Source: Bacillota bacterium
GTDB lineage: Bacteria > Bacillota > Bacilli > Paenibacillales > UBA4045
DNA length: 64,000 nucleotides
Assembly (NCBI GenBank): GCA_023441055.1
Contig: JAEZQY010000008.1
Span: 372,001-436,000 of the forward strand
Direction of reading: 5' to 3'
Part shown: positions 35,401-43,609 of the stretch, in pieces
How positions within the stretch are numbered: the first letter of the stretch is position 1
Layout of the letters: each line of letters starts with the position of its first letter
The notes under the pieces: model-generated
Told to the model about the DNA's origin: nothing
Seen by the model: the letters and a program-made list of their open reading frames with translations, nothing else
The model's database searches: none
Made by a program: the position numbers and the translations under genes

Positions 35401-38328
35401 CGGCTTCACACTCCGATAAGCGCCTCCCTCGGATACCCCCTTGATTCCGGCAATCACAAACCTGTATCCGTATGTGCTGCTCCAGCCGTCCCTCGACACT
35501 CCTATTGTGAAGTGGTAAGTGCCATCGCTGTCAAGGATAGTAGGGTTCGGGATGTCATAATTGTACTCTCCCGTTGTCAAATTCGTCATCGTATTTTCTT
35601 TCAGGGTGGTATTCTCATAGGGGTCCCATGACATGGTAACCGGCTCGAAGTAGATCCCCTTATCCGCGAAGCCCGACAGGATCGGACGCGCGGGTCCTAC
35701 ATCCACAGCGAAGCTCCGAGTGGCTCTTGCCGTCAAGCCGTTCGACAACTTCGTTGTCGTAACGGTCAACACATAGTCGCCATCCAGGTCGACCAGACTG
35801 TTCATCTCGTACGGAACCGGCTCGGCACCGTTCCTCTGTAGCGTGGCTGCGCTTTGCGTACCGTACGAATCCGTCCAGTGCAGTTTGGCATTATTATAGA
35901 CTCCCGGTCGGTTGAGTCTTTGAACGCCTGTCAATCCGATCTGCACCGGCAGCGGCGGAACGGAATCGATCATAAAGGCAATCCGTTGTTGAACGGTTTT
36001 AGCGTTCACATGCCAGCCCGTTGTCACGGTCAGGACATAGCTGCCATCTTCCGTTACAGCGGTTCCGCTAACGAACGGGATGGCTGAACCTCCGTCTTTG
36101 GCAATTGTGGCGGTGCTCGCCATATCAGGCGCATCCACCCAGCTCACGACCGCGCCGGCATACGTGCGACCATCTGCCACGCCCACAATTTCGGCGGCTG
36201 CAGGCAGATCAGCAATGATCGCGAAATGAATCTGTTGCTCGACCGTTTGGGAGCTAAGCACATTCCGCGTCGTTACGGTGAGGATATAGTCGCCATCCTC
36301 GGTGACCGTGGTTCCGCTAACGAACGGGTCGGCTGCGCCTCCGTCTTTGGCAAGCGTGGCCGAGCTTTGCATTCCAGACGCATCCACCCAAGTTATCATC
36401 GCATACGGGTACGTGCGTCCTTGTTGCACGCCTTCAATTACCGCCGGCACAGCGCCATAGTCGATCGTGAATCGAATCGTCATCGCAGCCGTTAACCCGT
36501 TGCTCGTCTTCGTAGCCGTTATCGTGAGAACATAGTTGCCTTCTTCCTCGATCAGCGTCCCGTGCTCATAAGGCTGGGCTGCGTGACCATCCTTGCTGAG
36601 CATCGCTGCGCTGACTGTACCCGGCGCATCCGCCCAGCTTGGCAGAGCGGAGAAGTACCGGCCGCCGTCGGAGATGCCTTCGATCACAGGGGCTGCCGGT
36701 GGAACGGAATCGATCGTAAAATAAATCGTCGTGCTAGCCGACAAGCCGTTCGAGTTCTTTTTAGCCGTTACGCTCAGAACGTAGCTGCCATCCTCGGAAA
36801 TTTCCGTATTCTTCGTATATCTCTTTTGGGGAGAACCGCTTTTGCTCAATGTCGCCGTACTTGTTGTTCCGGGTACATCTACCCAGTTCGGAGTCACCGG
36901 AGCGATATAGATTTGTTCGTGCAGCACCCCCGTTACCGCTGGTGCTGCAGGAGGCGTCGTGTCCGAGTTTCCTCCTCCCCCGCCGGTTCCCGGCAATGGA
37001 ACAATGTCGCCTTCCAGCTTGCCGGGCTCTCGCTCGAACTTCGAGTCCTTGGCCCGGTCGACGATGATCGCGCGATCGATCGCGCCTTGACCCTGAACGG
37101 TCGTTTCTTCTTCAAGACTCAGTTCATCAATTTGCGTATCTTCTTCGAGCTTTAGCGTATTTCCAGAAGCGCCGGACAGCACGTTCAACGCTCGGATCGC
37201 GCCCTCGAGCAGCTCGAGCTCGACATTCGAAGAAGCTACGTTGGCTGAGGGGAACTCGCCGAGCAGGCTCACCTTCGACCCAGCGGGCATCTCCTTCGTC
37301 AGATGAACCGTTCTAAAGCCTCTGTCCTTGGCCGCCTCGGATTCCAGCTTGGAGCCGGAACGCAGATCCACCCGCTTCACCGTCGTGCTTCCTTTTGCCG
37401 TAATGCGCACATTGCCGTTGTACTTATCGACGATTAGAGTCTCTAGTTGAGAGTCCTTCAAGTGAATTGAATTGGGACCGCCGCCGTTAACGGTAACCAT
37501 GCCCTCCACCTTAACGTTGTCCAGAGAAGCATCACCCTCGCCGATGTCAGCGGAGAGCAGGAGATCACCCTGAATGTCCAGGTTGCGCAGCGTAACCCCA
37601 GCTGCCGCGACGACCACATTGCCCGCGACCCTCTCCGTACCAGAAGCCGGACCATATGTGCCTGCGGTAGAGAAGGTGCGGTCCTTGTCGCTCCTGCGAT
37701 CCAGCTTTTTAAGTGCCCCGTCCAGGATCACGACCGCTTCCTCGCGGGTAATCACCTTATGGGGATTGAACGTTCCATCCGGATAACCTTTCAATATTCC
37801 GCTCGCCACCAAGGCTCCAACCGCGCCTCTGCCCTCATTCGAGATAGACGCCGTATCTGTAAACACGGATGTCTCTGCCGGTTTAGGCTGCAAACCGAAT
37901 GCCTTGGCTACCATAATCGCCGCTTCCTCGCGAGTAACGCTGCGATGGGGCTGCATCGTTCCGTCTGGATAGCCGCCGTCATAGCCGGCTTGCACCGCGA
38001 TCGCGACTTGCTTTGCTACCCAGCTTCCCTGTCTTACATCGCTGAACGCGATATCCGCTTCATCGCTAAACCCAAGCGAACGGTTCGCCAATGTGAAAAA
38101 ATCAACTCGCTTCACTTCCTGCTTAGGCCTTACCGTTCCGTCCGGAAAGCCGCTGAGCCATCCCTTGGCTATCCATTCCAGCATCGTTTTCTCCGACCAA
38201 GCTCCGCGTATATCAGCCGGAGAGGCCGCCGAAGCGGCGCTCACCAGCAAGGCGGATCCGAGCATACATATCGCCATCGTCAGCGCGATCAAGCGCATGC
38301 ACTTCTTCAGTCCTTGTTTGAATATCAT
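32485..38328 (-). CDS. Giant S-layer-anchored protein: three SLH domains, beta-helix-like region, about 18 Ig-like repeats
   Basis: 1947 aa. Signal peptide (cleavage near residue 35). Three SLH domains follow (about 37-212; GWLSGFPDGTVRPKQEVKRV, GYDGGYPDGTMQPHRSVTRE, GILKGYPDGTFNPHKVITRE), which bind pyruvylated wall polymer. Residues 220-445 are strand-rich (GVTLRNLDIQGDLLLSADIG), like a right-handed beta helix. A GGGGG linker near 447 precedes about 18 repeats with the recurring EYVLTVTWRT-type strand and PxW and ATLxKDG motifs. From the middle on, module types alternate (one starts GFADKGIYFEPV, another GVEEGGKYASATPDW). Starts at 38328 because AAGGAGG lies 9 bases before it. It follows the GH44 gene by 36 bp. 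Confidence 0.9.
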   Translation of the reverse strand: MIFKQGLKKCMRLIALTMAICMLGSALLVSAASAASPADIRGAWSEKTMLEWIAKGWLSGFPDGTVRPKQEVKRVDFFTLANRSLGFSDEADIAFSDVRQGSWVAKQVAIAVQAGYDGGYPDGTMQPHRSVTREEAAIMVAKAFGLQPKPAETSVFTDTASISNEGRGAVGALVASGILKGYPDGTFNPHKVITREEAVVILDGALKKLDRRSDKDRTFSTAGTYGPASGTERVAGNVVVAAAGVTLRNLDIQGDLLLSADIGEGDASLDNVKVEGMVTVNGGGPNSIHLKDSQLETLIVDKYNGNVRITAKGSTTVKRVDLRSGSKLESEAAKDRGFRTVHLTKEMPAGSKVSLLGEFPSANVASSNVELELLEGAIRALNVLSGASGNTLKLEEDTQIDELSLEEETTVQGQGAIDRAIIVDRAKDSKFEREPGKLEGDIVPLPGTGGGGGNSDTTPPAAPAVTGVLHEQIYIAPVTPNWVDVPGTTSTATLSKSGSPQKRYTKNTEISEDGSYVLSVTAKKNSNGLSASTTIYFTIDSVPPAAPVIEGISDGGRYFSALPSWADAPGTVSAAMLSKDGHAAQPYEHGTLIEEEGNYVLTITATKTSNGLTAAMTIRFTIDYGAVPAVIEGVQQGRTYPYAMITWVDASGMQSSATLAKDGGAADPFVSGTTVTEDGDYILTVTTRNVLSSQTVEQQIHFAIIADLPAAAEIVGVADGRTYAGAVVSWVDAPDMASTATIAKDGGSAIPFVSGTAVTEDGSYVLTVTTGWHVNAKTVQQRIAFMIDSVPPLPVQIGLTGVQRLNRPGVYNNAKLHWTDSYGTQSAATLQRNGAEPVPYEMNSLVDLDGDYVLTVTTTKLSNGLTARATRSFAVDVGPARPILSGFADKGIYFEPVTMSWDPYENTTLKENTMTNLTTGEYNYDIPNPTILDSDGTYHFTIGVSRDGWSSTYGYRFVIAGIKGVSEGGAYRSVKPNWIEPLEFDGASYSRATLSRDEGAAEPYTKGTVIDERGEYELTVTWHTGTKSADQASKSVRFAIDPDAPMPVEVTGVEHGRTYLSATPAWLDAPSMTSTATLVKGLGDAVPYASGTEIAENGNYVLKVTTVDDSNGRMVEQEIPFVIDADPPAPVEIRLGLDRRQLPSGKLAYYTAMPAWTDWKQTSSTAMISKNGSAPEPFMNGTVINLDGDYELTVTTTKLTNGLTATATSSFKVDVGAAAPILSGIADKGIYFEPVTLLWEAFPGTTISEVSLEDVGTGEVTNHFSIGTTIADDGTYELAVTVQKDTVTHIYKYRFSMTGIRGIANGQTYVSATPGWLEPIGFGSSVASIRPVGSYSREYTKGTPIVEDGEYMLTVTWRVAVNNNPTQTVSFTIDSVPPGEATIAISGNSRVLSGETAYYSAGLTWTEPTGTTATAMLRKDGAEPVPYTMGALIDQDGDYELIVTTLKRSNGLTSTATRTFHVDTGPVQPALTGFADNAILFGPAVIAWTPREGTQIDWVRLDNLNTNESDEPSSPTTLEQFGEYEFSVGVRKGQEITSYDYRFMIAGISGVEEGGKYASATPDWLEPQHFGRVEAILTQDSGSPIPYLMGETIYEPGEYVLTVTWFIDESLSESKSIRFTIESPPSGPLLTGFSDKAILFNPAEIAWAPRSGTEIVWANLLHRNKNSGITNPATPRTIDEAGEYELTLTVNEGQENVQYAYSFIVAELTGVEEGGRYTKATARWYEPAYFGNVEAVLTKEGTPTPYVMGTEITELGEYVLTVTWRTDNGQSETKSIHFTIVPLPPAPHLTGFSDNAILFGSAEIAWAASEGTQIDYTRLTRKNGNSGMHNPPSPWTVTVLGEYVLSVYVNQDGVQGEHPYQFMLVDIQGVEEDGEYDSATPVWYEPQYFGTAEATLAMDGGSPTPYAKGVTINEAGEYVLTVTWRTDAGTSESKSIRFTIVSTPLAP

Positions 38329-38364
38329 CTGTCCGTTCCTCCTTATATTGCACAATCTATTGTA

Positions 38365-41300
38365 TTAGTCCGAACTTTTCACAACGAGCAGCGTCGCCGA
38401 ACGTTTCGGCAGCTTCAGAGATACGGCACCATCTGCGCTTGCGCCGATATCCCCGATCTTGTCCAGCCGCTGGATCGCATTGAAAGCATACATTTGGGCA
38501 GCGTCAAAGCCTGTTCCCAGCTCTAGCTGGACATCCCGGCTTAACGTATCTTTATTGAAGAGCAGAACGTAGGTCTTGCCGTCATCCCCCTCAATCGTAT
38601 AGGCGCCCACCGCATCCAATCGTGAGGAATCGGTGCGAACACTGCTTCCCTCAATGCTGGAGCCTTGGCCGTCATAGTCCAAGTACAGCTTAAACGCGTC
38701 CTCAATCGGCGTTCCTGCCTGGAAGTTGCCGAATCGGGTCGCCAGATCGACACCCTCCCGGCCGAAGATCGCGAGCGCCTCCGCCTGCGCGAGCCCCGCC
38801 GTAATGCCGAAGCCGTTGCCGAAGTTATACTCCGTAATCGCCAGCTTCAGACCGGGACGATTGCGCTCAATAATTTCCTTCATGCGCGGAATCAGTCTAA
38901 TCGGCTCGCTAATCCACGACTGATCAACGAACTGATCGTCGTACAGCGACTTTAAGGCCTGGAATCGACGTTTCGCGACTTGCGGACTTTCGTTCTCGGA
39001 CGGAACCCCATTCTCCTGAGAGTAATAATGGATGGTCAAATAATCGATCAACTGCAGACCCGTCTCCTGTTCGTGGTTGCTTGCTTGCTGCAAGTACCAT
39101 TCCAGGAAAGGAGTTCCGCCGTGGGAATTGCGATCCTCCCCGTATGCGCACCAATCCGAAGGAGAATAGAAGTAGCCGCACCATCCCCATGAGACGGGAC
39201 CGAGCAGCAGAGCGTCGGGATCGGCTTCCTTGATCGCCGTACCGTATTCCACCGTCTTACTCCACAGCTCGTCGTACGTCGGAGCCTCAGGATGAACATC
39301 CCGATGCGTCACATGCCATAAGTCTGGCTCATTATCCAGCGCATACAGGCGGACTTGGCCGTTCGATCTCTCGGCCATGTGACGAATCCAATCGGCAGCG
39401 AATTCCGTGCCGACGCGGATTGATGTGTCAGATGGATCGTTATCTGTTACCAGCGAGCCGTCTTCGTACACGCCATTACCCGCATCACCCAGCTCCCATG
39501 CAGACTCATGCTGGCTGCCGTATTTCTGTTGCGAGAATCCATAGCTAACCGTGCGGTCCTTCGGCGTCCAGCCAATCGTCGGGATCGTCATCAGCACCTG
39601 ATCACCCCGCCCAAGCACCCGGTCGATGAAGTGATCCGATAGTGATCCTTGCGATAGTTCCCAATCCTCTCCATCATATGGATAATTGATGAAGAACCAG
39701 TCGCTCGCGCGATTCGCAGCATTGAGCTGCCAATTGTAGCGGGTCGTCTGATTGCCTCCCCAACGCTCTACCGGGAAGGACAGCGCAGATGTTGTCGGGT
39801 TGCCTTCGTCAAAGTTGATGCCATAGATGTCGTTACTGATCGCTCTCCGCTCCGATGTCTGATCGATGGACACAGTAATAATCGGAAGCTCAGGCTCCGG
39901 CAATTGTCCAGAATGCGGATTCGCTAGAAACGCGATGTCATCGATATAGACAGCCCCCTGATCTTGCTCCGACGCAGCCTGCAAAATAAAACCGTCGAAT
40001 GTTCCGAGATCCAGGCCGAGATCGGCCATACTGATCGTCACTTCCGTCCAATGGCCGGCCGGCAACGATTGATTCGGCAACAACTCGCTCAGGTCAATTG
40101 CGCCAAGCGCTTGACCGCCGTCGTAAACATGGAACAGCATGGCTTGTCCACCACTGATTCCACCATGAAGCCAGAACCGGAAGCCGTAATAATCCTCCAC
40201 GTGTTTCTTCGACTCACCGGAAATCCAAACGCCATCCCAGCCGTCCGGCTCGAACTTGATCGAACGGCTGCCGCTTCTCGCTTGCTCGCCATTAGCGAAA
40301 TCCTTCTCATGCCAGCTAAAGTTATGAAATCCTGCAGTCAGAGACTCTTCATACACCGGCTCAGTCAATACGTCCGTAATCTGTACAAATCCGTCTGTTG
40401 TAAATTGATTATAGGTTGCGGTAATCTTCGCGATCCCCGGCTGCAACGCCACGAGCCGACCGCCCTCAACGGACAGAAGCTCCGGCCTGTCTACCGTCCA
40501 TTCCGCAGCATCCGTTACGATAGCGGTATCCCCGGATTGCAGCAATGTTTCCGCCTGAATATGGCGACTTTCACCAGGCAGCATCACCAGACGCGGTTGA
40601 TCGATCCTGAGCTCAAGCACGGCGGCTTGCGCTGCTTGTCTGGATGTAATTGAGATGTCGTCGATATAGATCGGCGCTTGTGCACCAGACTGCAGTCCGG
40701 TCAAGCGAATGCCGTCGAACAGCCGGTGCTCCAGTCCCAACTCGGCCAGATCCAATTCGATCAAAGCCCACTCCTCCGCCGGAATTCCATCCGCAAGCAA
40801 GTCGTCAAGCGGACGCTCGTAAGCTTCGACACCTCCCGCTGTCAACGTCAGCTTCACTTGCTGTCCGCCTGCAGCGCCTCCGTTCACCCATAGCCTCAGC
40901 TTGTCGTAGTCGTTCACGGTCAGCAGTTGGGTGCTGTATAGATACATGGCTCCGTCGCCGTTCGGTGTAAAGCGAATTGAGCTTGTGCCGGTCCGTTTCA
41001 CCGATCGTTCCGTCAGGTTGACCTGCCCCCAGCTATTGTTCGTGACTGATTCCGCCAGCTTATCGTCATACAGATACAATCCTGCAATCGGCTCAATCGG
41101 ATCTCCCGGCTCCTCCGGCTGTTCACCTGGCTCTTCACCTGGCTGCTCCCCGGGTTCTTCTCCCGGGCTTCCGCCAGGCTCCTCTCCCCCCGCCTTGCCG
41201 TTGAAGAGAAGATTGTCGAAGTATAGCGGACCTTGCCGATCCGCACCCCAAATCTGGATCCCGTCCATCCATCCTTGCACACCGTCAGAACCGAGCGGAA

Positions 41301-41745
41301 CAGTTGCCTGAACCCACTCGTTCGCAGGGATACCGTCTGGAAGCAGATCTGCGGAATTAAGCTCCGCAAGCGCTTGTCCTCCGAGCGTTAAAACCAGCTT
41401 GAATATCTGGCCCTCCTCCCCGCTTCCATGCACCCAGAAGCTAAATGAGTCGTACTCTCCCGTGTACATGAGGCGATCCTTGTAAAGATAAACGGCTTGC
41501 CCTTCTTGTGCCTCAAACCGGATCGAACGGCTGCCCTCGTAGACCGTTCCGGTCTCGCCCAGGCTGACGCCCGCCCAGCTGTAATCGTGAAACGATTCCT
41601 CCAATTGGTCATCGAATACATAAAGCCCTTCGTCGTCGAAACTGAGGACTTGCTGGCCGGGAACTGCAAGCTGAACGAACATCAGCGCTGTAAGCAGCAA
41701 CAAGGCCAGTTTTGATTTGCCCTTCATAATGAATCCCGCTCCCAT
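38365..41745 (-). CDS. Secreted GH44 endoglucanase/xyloglucanase with three CBM-like modules
   Basis: 1126 aa. After the signal peptide come a jelly-roll module (about 40-190), a PGE-rich linker (EEPGEQPGEEPGEQPEEPGD), a second similar module (about 225-375), a Big2-like domain (to about 460) and a third module (about 465-620). All three modules share the SWxxV/SIRF/YIDDI pattern of carbohydrate-binding sandwiches. The GH44 catalytic domain fills 625-1126: FPVERWGGNQTTRYNW, YALDNEPDLWH (acid/base Glu806) and LAITEYNFGNG (nucleophile Glu972). Cuts beta-1,4-glucans such as xyloglucan or CMC (family knowledge). I chose 41745 for the AAAGGAG placement. First gene left of promoter copy 2. Confidence 0.9.
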   Translation of the reverse strand: MGAGFIMKGKSKLALLLLTALMFVQLAVPGQQVLSFDDEGLYVFDDQLEESFHDYSWAGVSLGETGTVYEGSRSIRFEAQEGQAVYLYKDRLMYTGEYDSFSFWVHGSGEEGQIFKLVLTLGGQALAELNSADLLPDGIPANEWVQATVPLGSDGVQGWMDGIQIWGADRQGPLYFDNLLFNGKAGGEEPGGSPGEEPGEQPGEEPGEQPEEPGDPIEPIAGLYLYDDKLAESVTNNSWGQVNLTERSVKRTGTSSIRFTPNGDGAMYLYSTQLLTVNDYDKLRLWVNGGAAGGQQVKLTLTAGGVEAYERPLDDLLADGIPAEEWALIELDLAELGLEHRLFDGIRLTGLQSGAQAPIYIDDISITSRQAAQAAVLELRIDQPRLVMLPGESRHIQAETLLQSGDTAIVTDAAEWTVDRPELLSVEGGRLVALQPGIAKITATYNQFTTDGFVQITDVLTEPVYEESLTAGFHNFSWHEKDFANGEQARSGSRSIKFEPDGWDGVWISGESKKHVEDYYGFRFWLHGGISGGQAMLFHVYDGGQALGAIDLSELLPNQSLPAGHWTEVTISMADLGLDLGTFDGFILQAASEQDQGAVYIDDIAFLANPHSGQLPEPELPIITVSIDQTSERRAISNDIYGINFDEGNPTTSALSFPVERWGGNQTTRYNWQLNAANRASDWFFINYPYDGEDWELSQGSLSDHFIDRVLGRGDQVLMTIPTIGWTPKDRTVSYGFSQQKYGSQHESAWELGDAGNGVYEDGSLVTDNDPSDTSIRVGTEFAADWIRHMAERSNGQVRLYALDNEPDLWHVTHRDVHPEAPTYDELWSKTVEYGTAIKEADPDALLLGPVSWGWCGYFYSPSDWCAYGEDRNSHGGTPFLEWYLQQASNHEQETGLQLIDYLTIHYYSQENGVPSENESPQVAKRRFQALKSLYDDQFVDQSWISEPIRLIPRMKEIIERNRPGLKLAITEYNFGNGFGITAGLAQAEALAIFGREGVDLATRFGNFQAGTPIEDAFKLYLDYDGQGSSIEGSSVRTDSSRLDAVGAYTIEGDDGKTYVLLFNKDTLSRDVQLELGTGFDAAQMYAFNAIQRLDKIGDIGASADGAVSLKLPKRSATLLVVKSSD

Positions 41746-41793
41746 ATGTAATACTCCTTTCAACAAGTTCTTTTTGAGTTTCTAACACCCCTC

Positions 41794-41932
41794 ATCTTAT
41801 GGGATAAGGCCTCTGCTCGATAGTTACTGACTGTCACAATAATTGTCATATCCGCGAGAAATCGGTCGTGATACCTATAACGGAATTGATGACAACGTGT
41901 AACTAGCCGAGCAGATCTATACGATCTACTAT
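41794..41932. promoter_or_regulatory. Symmetric bidirectional promoter, copy 2
   Basis: Same architecture as at 25.7 kb. Inverted arms 41820-41849 and 41877-41906 hold GTTACTGACTGTCAC and its partner GATGACAACGTGTAAC. The outer -10 hexamers again sit at offset 24: TAAGAT (41799-41794, minus) and TACTAT (41927-41932, plus). The spacer is 27 bp rather than 17, exactly one helical turn more. The minus side drives the GH44-SLH genes; the plus side faces only a 34-codon open frame and the repeat remnant. Confidence 0.75.
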
Positions 41933-42058
41933 GAATGAAGAACTTTCTCCGATGCAGGATTGTGCGGCAAGTCTGTTACTACCCAATGACTATCAGATTG
42001 TTGAGAATTGGATGGCTAACTCAAGACCATGAGGAAAAGTAGACAACATTGTCGCTGT
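41933..42058 (+). other. Remnant stretch between the promoter copy and the right repeat
   Basis: A short open frame, 41931-42032 (33 aa, starts MNEELSPMQDCAASLL), begins inside the -10 hexamer, so it cannot be read from that promoter as drawn. It has no good ribosome binding site and no recognised relative. It may be the truncated start of a lost gene. Nothing else is seen here. Confidence 0.3.
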
Positions 42059-42132
42059 GCGGCTCTGACAACCGTTCGCGAATCTAATAAGCCATATAAA
42101 CAACCGCCTGATTCTGACGAATCAGGCGGTTG
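42059..42132 (+). repeat. Right copy of the direct repeat: orphan tail and terminator of a WGxxGxxG-like gene
   Basis: Encodes CGSDNRSRI and a stop, matching RGSDNRSRT at the end of the gene at 21235-21669, then the same terminator hairpin. There is no upstream coding part here. Together with 21641-21715 it brackets the 20-kb block. Confidence 0.85.
42102..42131. terminator. Terminator in the right repeat
   Basis: A perfect 13-bp stem AACCGCCTGATTC with loop TGAC. It lies 10 bp after the stop of the minus-strand gene at 42142 and can serve it. Confidence 0.8.
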
Positions 42133-42141
42133 CTTGTTAAG

Positions 42142-43506
42142 TTAATTTCTATTCTTGCGCTTTGTTAATGTAAGTTTGATCCGGACAGGTGCGCCGGTCA
42201 GCTGGAATCTAAGGAAGACTAATTTATCCTTAATCATCTTCGCTTCGATTCCCTCAGCACCTGTAGCTTCTTCCACCTCATAGCCATCCAGGTCATCCCA
42301 ATACGCTAATCCGAATGGCATTGGCGTCCAATATCCGATCTCATAATACAATTCGATGCGATCATCGAACTTCTGGTATGCTGTAATGAAGATTGGCGGT
42401 ACTTCTTCTTTAAACTCGCTGGTCATATTGCCCTTGCCCACATAATTACGCATTAGCTCGGGCGTACATGCGCCCTTGACGAAGGCCATTTGACATTGAT
42501 GATCATAATACAAGAACGTCTCCGGCCATGGACCTAAGCCCGCTCCGCCCAACGCTACCGTATAGGCATTCATTTCTGGCCGAATCATCGTATCCGTAGT
42601 AAGCATATAGGACGGTGCCGTAACCTGATTATGCTCATGATAGAGCTCTACCGCTCTTGGCAGCGTTGTCAGTGTGATCGGAAAACCTGTAATATAAGCG
42701 AAGAATCGGTCAAGCATTCCTGCGCATGCTTCAACTTGATCCGCTGAGAACACGGAGAAGCGCTCTGTAAATTCCATCTCATGCCCTTCCTGCTGCTGCA
42801 GAAAATAAACCTGATCGTTATGCTCGGTATTCGCCAAGTAATCATGAAACAGGTTCATCCAGTAGTCGATATCGTCCCCTGTGCATAAGCCCGCGCGATA
42901 CACGTCGTCTGGATCGGTGGAATAGATAACCGGACTACCGGAATGGTAGGTCAAGTTCAGATCACGGGCCGTCCATTCACAGGCAACGATCTTCCCTTGT
43001 CCTGGATGCGGAACCTTGTACCGCTCGCTGTCTACATACCACGAACCCCATGGGATGCCCTTATGAGTGATGCCATCCCACCATACCTGTTCCCAGCAAT
43101 AGCCCCACATACCCTTGAAGTCCAGATCCTCGAGAACCTGTATCACTTCATTATAGATCTTCCCTCTTGCAGCCACCTTCGTAGTTGCCCAAGGGAAAGC
43201 CTGCTGCACAACATTCCAATCCCGCTCCAACGCTTGCTTGAATCGTAGCTTAGACGAGCCGCAATCCTCAATGAAGAATGGTGTCTGGAGGATGACTTGA
43301 TCGCCGTACCGGTCATGCCAGTTATTTATTCGATCAGCCAGCACTGGCACTGAAGCACCGTTTACAATCCAGGTAACCGGTATCTCATACTTGTGAGCGA
43401 TTTCGGCGGTACGATCGATCCCGTCAATAGCCACCCCCTTCCCCCAAGGCGTGTCATAGTGCGAGGCATAACTAACAAAGGTGTAAATCAAATTTTCAGG
43501 CTTCAA
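42142..43506 (-). CDS. Protein of unknown function, possible polysaccharide deacetylase/GH57-like barrel
   Basis: 454 aa without signal peptide. Residues 1-150 (LIYTFVSYASHYDTPWGKGV, IDGIDRTAEIAHKYEIPVTW, DQVILQTPFFIEDCG) resemble a deacetylase-like barrel opening, and the C-terminal 90 residues look beta-rich. I see no complete catalytic motif and do not recognise the family. The start is TTG at 43506 with AAGGAGA upstream. Last gene downstream of the lpl-like ABC genes, after a hairpin, which suggests a role with the imported oligosaccharide (inference). Confidence 0.7.
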   Translation of the reverse strand: MKPENLIYTFVSYASHYDTPWGKGVAIDGIDRTAEIAHKYEIPVTWIVNGASVPVLADRINNWHDRYGDQVILQTPFFIEDCGSSKLRFKQALERDWNVVQQAFPWATTKVAARGKIYNEVIQVLEDLDFKGMWGYCWEQVWWDGITHKGIPWGSWYVDSERYKVPHPGQGKIVACEWTARDLNLTYHSGSPVIYSTDPDDVYRAGLCTGDDIDYWMNLFHDYLANTEHNDQVYFLQQQEGHEMEFTERFSVFSADQVEACAGMLDRFFAYITGFPITLTTLPRAVELYHEHNQVTAPSYMLTTDTMIRPEMNAYTVALGGAGLGPWPETFLYYDHQCQMAFVKGACTPELMRNYVGKGNMTSEFKEEVPPIFITAYQKFDDRIELYYEIGYWTPMPFGLAYWDDLDGYEVEEATGAEGIEAKMIKDKLVFLRFQLTGAPVRIKLTLTKRKNRN

Positions 43507-43549
43507 GCTGAGGTCTCCTTTACTGATTTGTCCTAACCGCCATTAAGGC

Positions 43550-43575
43550 AAAGAGTCTCCGGCTGGAGACTCTTT
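43550..43575 (-). terminator. Hairpin between the solute-binding protein gene and its downstream gene
   Basis: AAAGAGTCTCC-ggct-GGAGACTCTTT, an 11-bp perfect stem. It may lower expression of the gene at 42142-43506 relative to the binding protein. Confidence 0.75.
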
Positions 43576-43609
43576 GGTCCTTTCACTTAGTTACAATGGA
43601 ACGATGTGA

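Larger units (their letters stand above)
21716..42058. mobile_element. Putative 20-kb genomic island (surface-protein block)
   Basis: Bounded by direct repeats made of a gene end and terminator (21641-21715 and 42059-42132). Gene content (giant surface proteins, their own two-component system, two copies of one promoter type) is self-contained, and the coding regions look clearly more GC-rich than the flanking xyl and ABC genes. No integrase, transposase or origin is visible, so the route of entry is unknown; homologous recombination between diverged copies of the repeat is possible. The label is an inference. Confidence 0.5.

Noticed and set aside
37759..38526. 255-codon open frame antisense to the SLH domains
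   Set aside because: Overlaps a clear signal peptide and SLH domains on the minus strand and spans the gap between two genes.
21716..42058. Prophage or integrative conjugative element
   Set aside because: No integrase, structural, relaxase or replication genes are seen; only the flanking repeats support an island.
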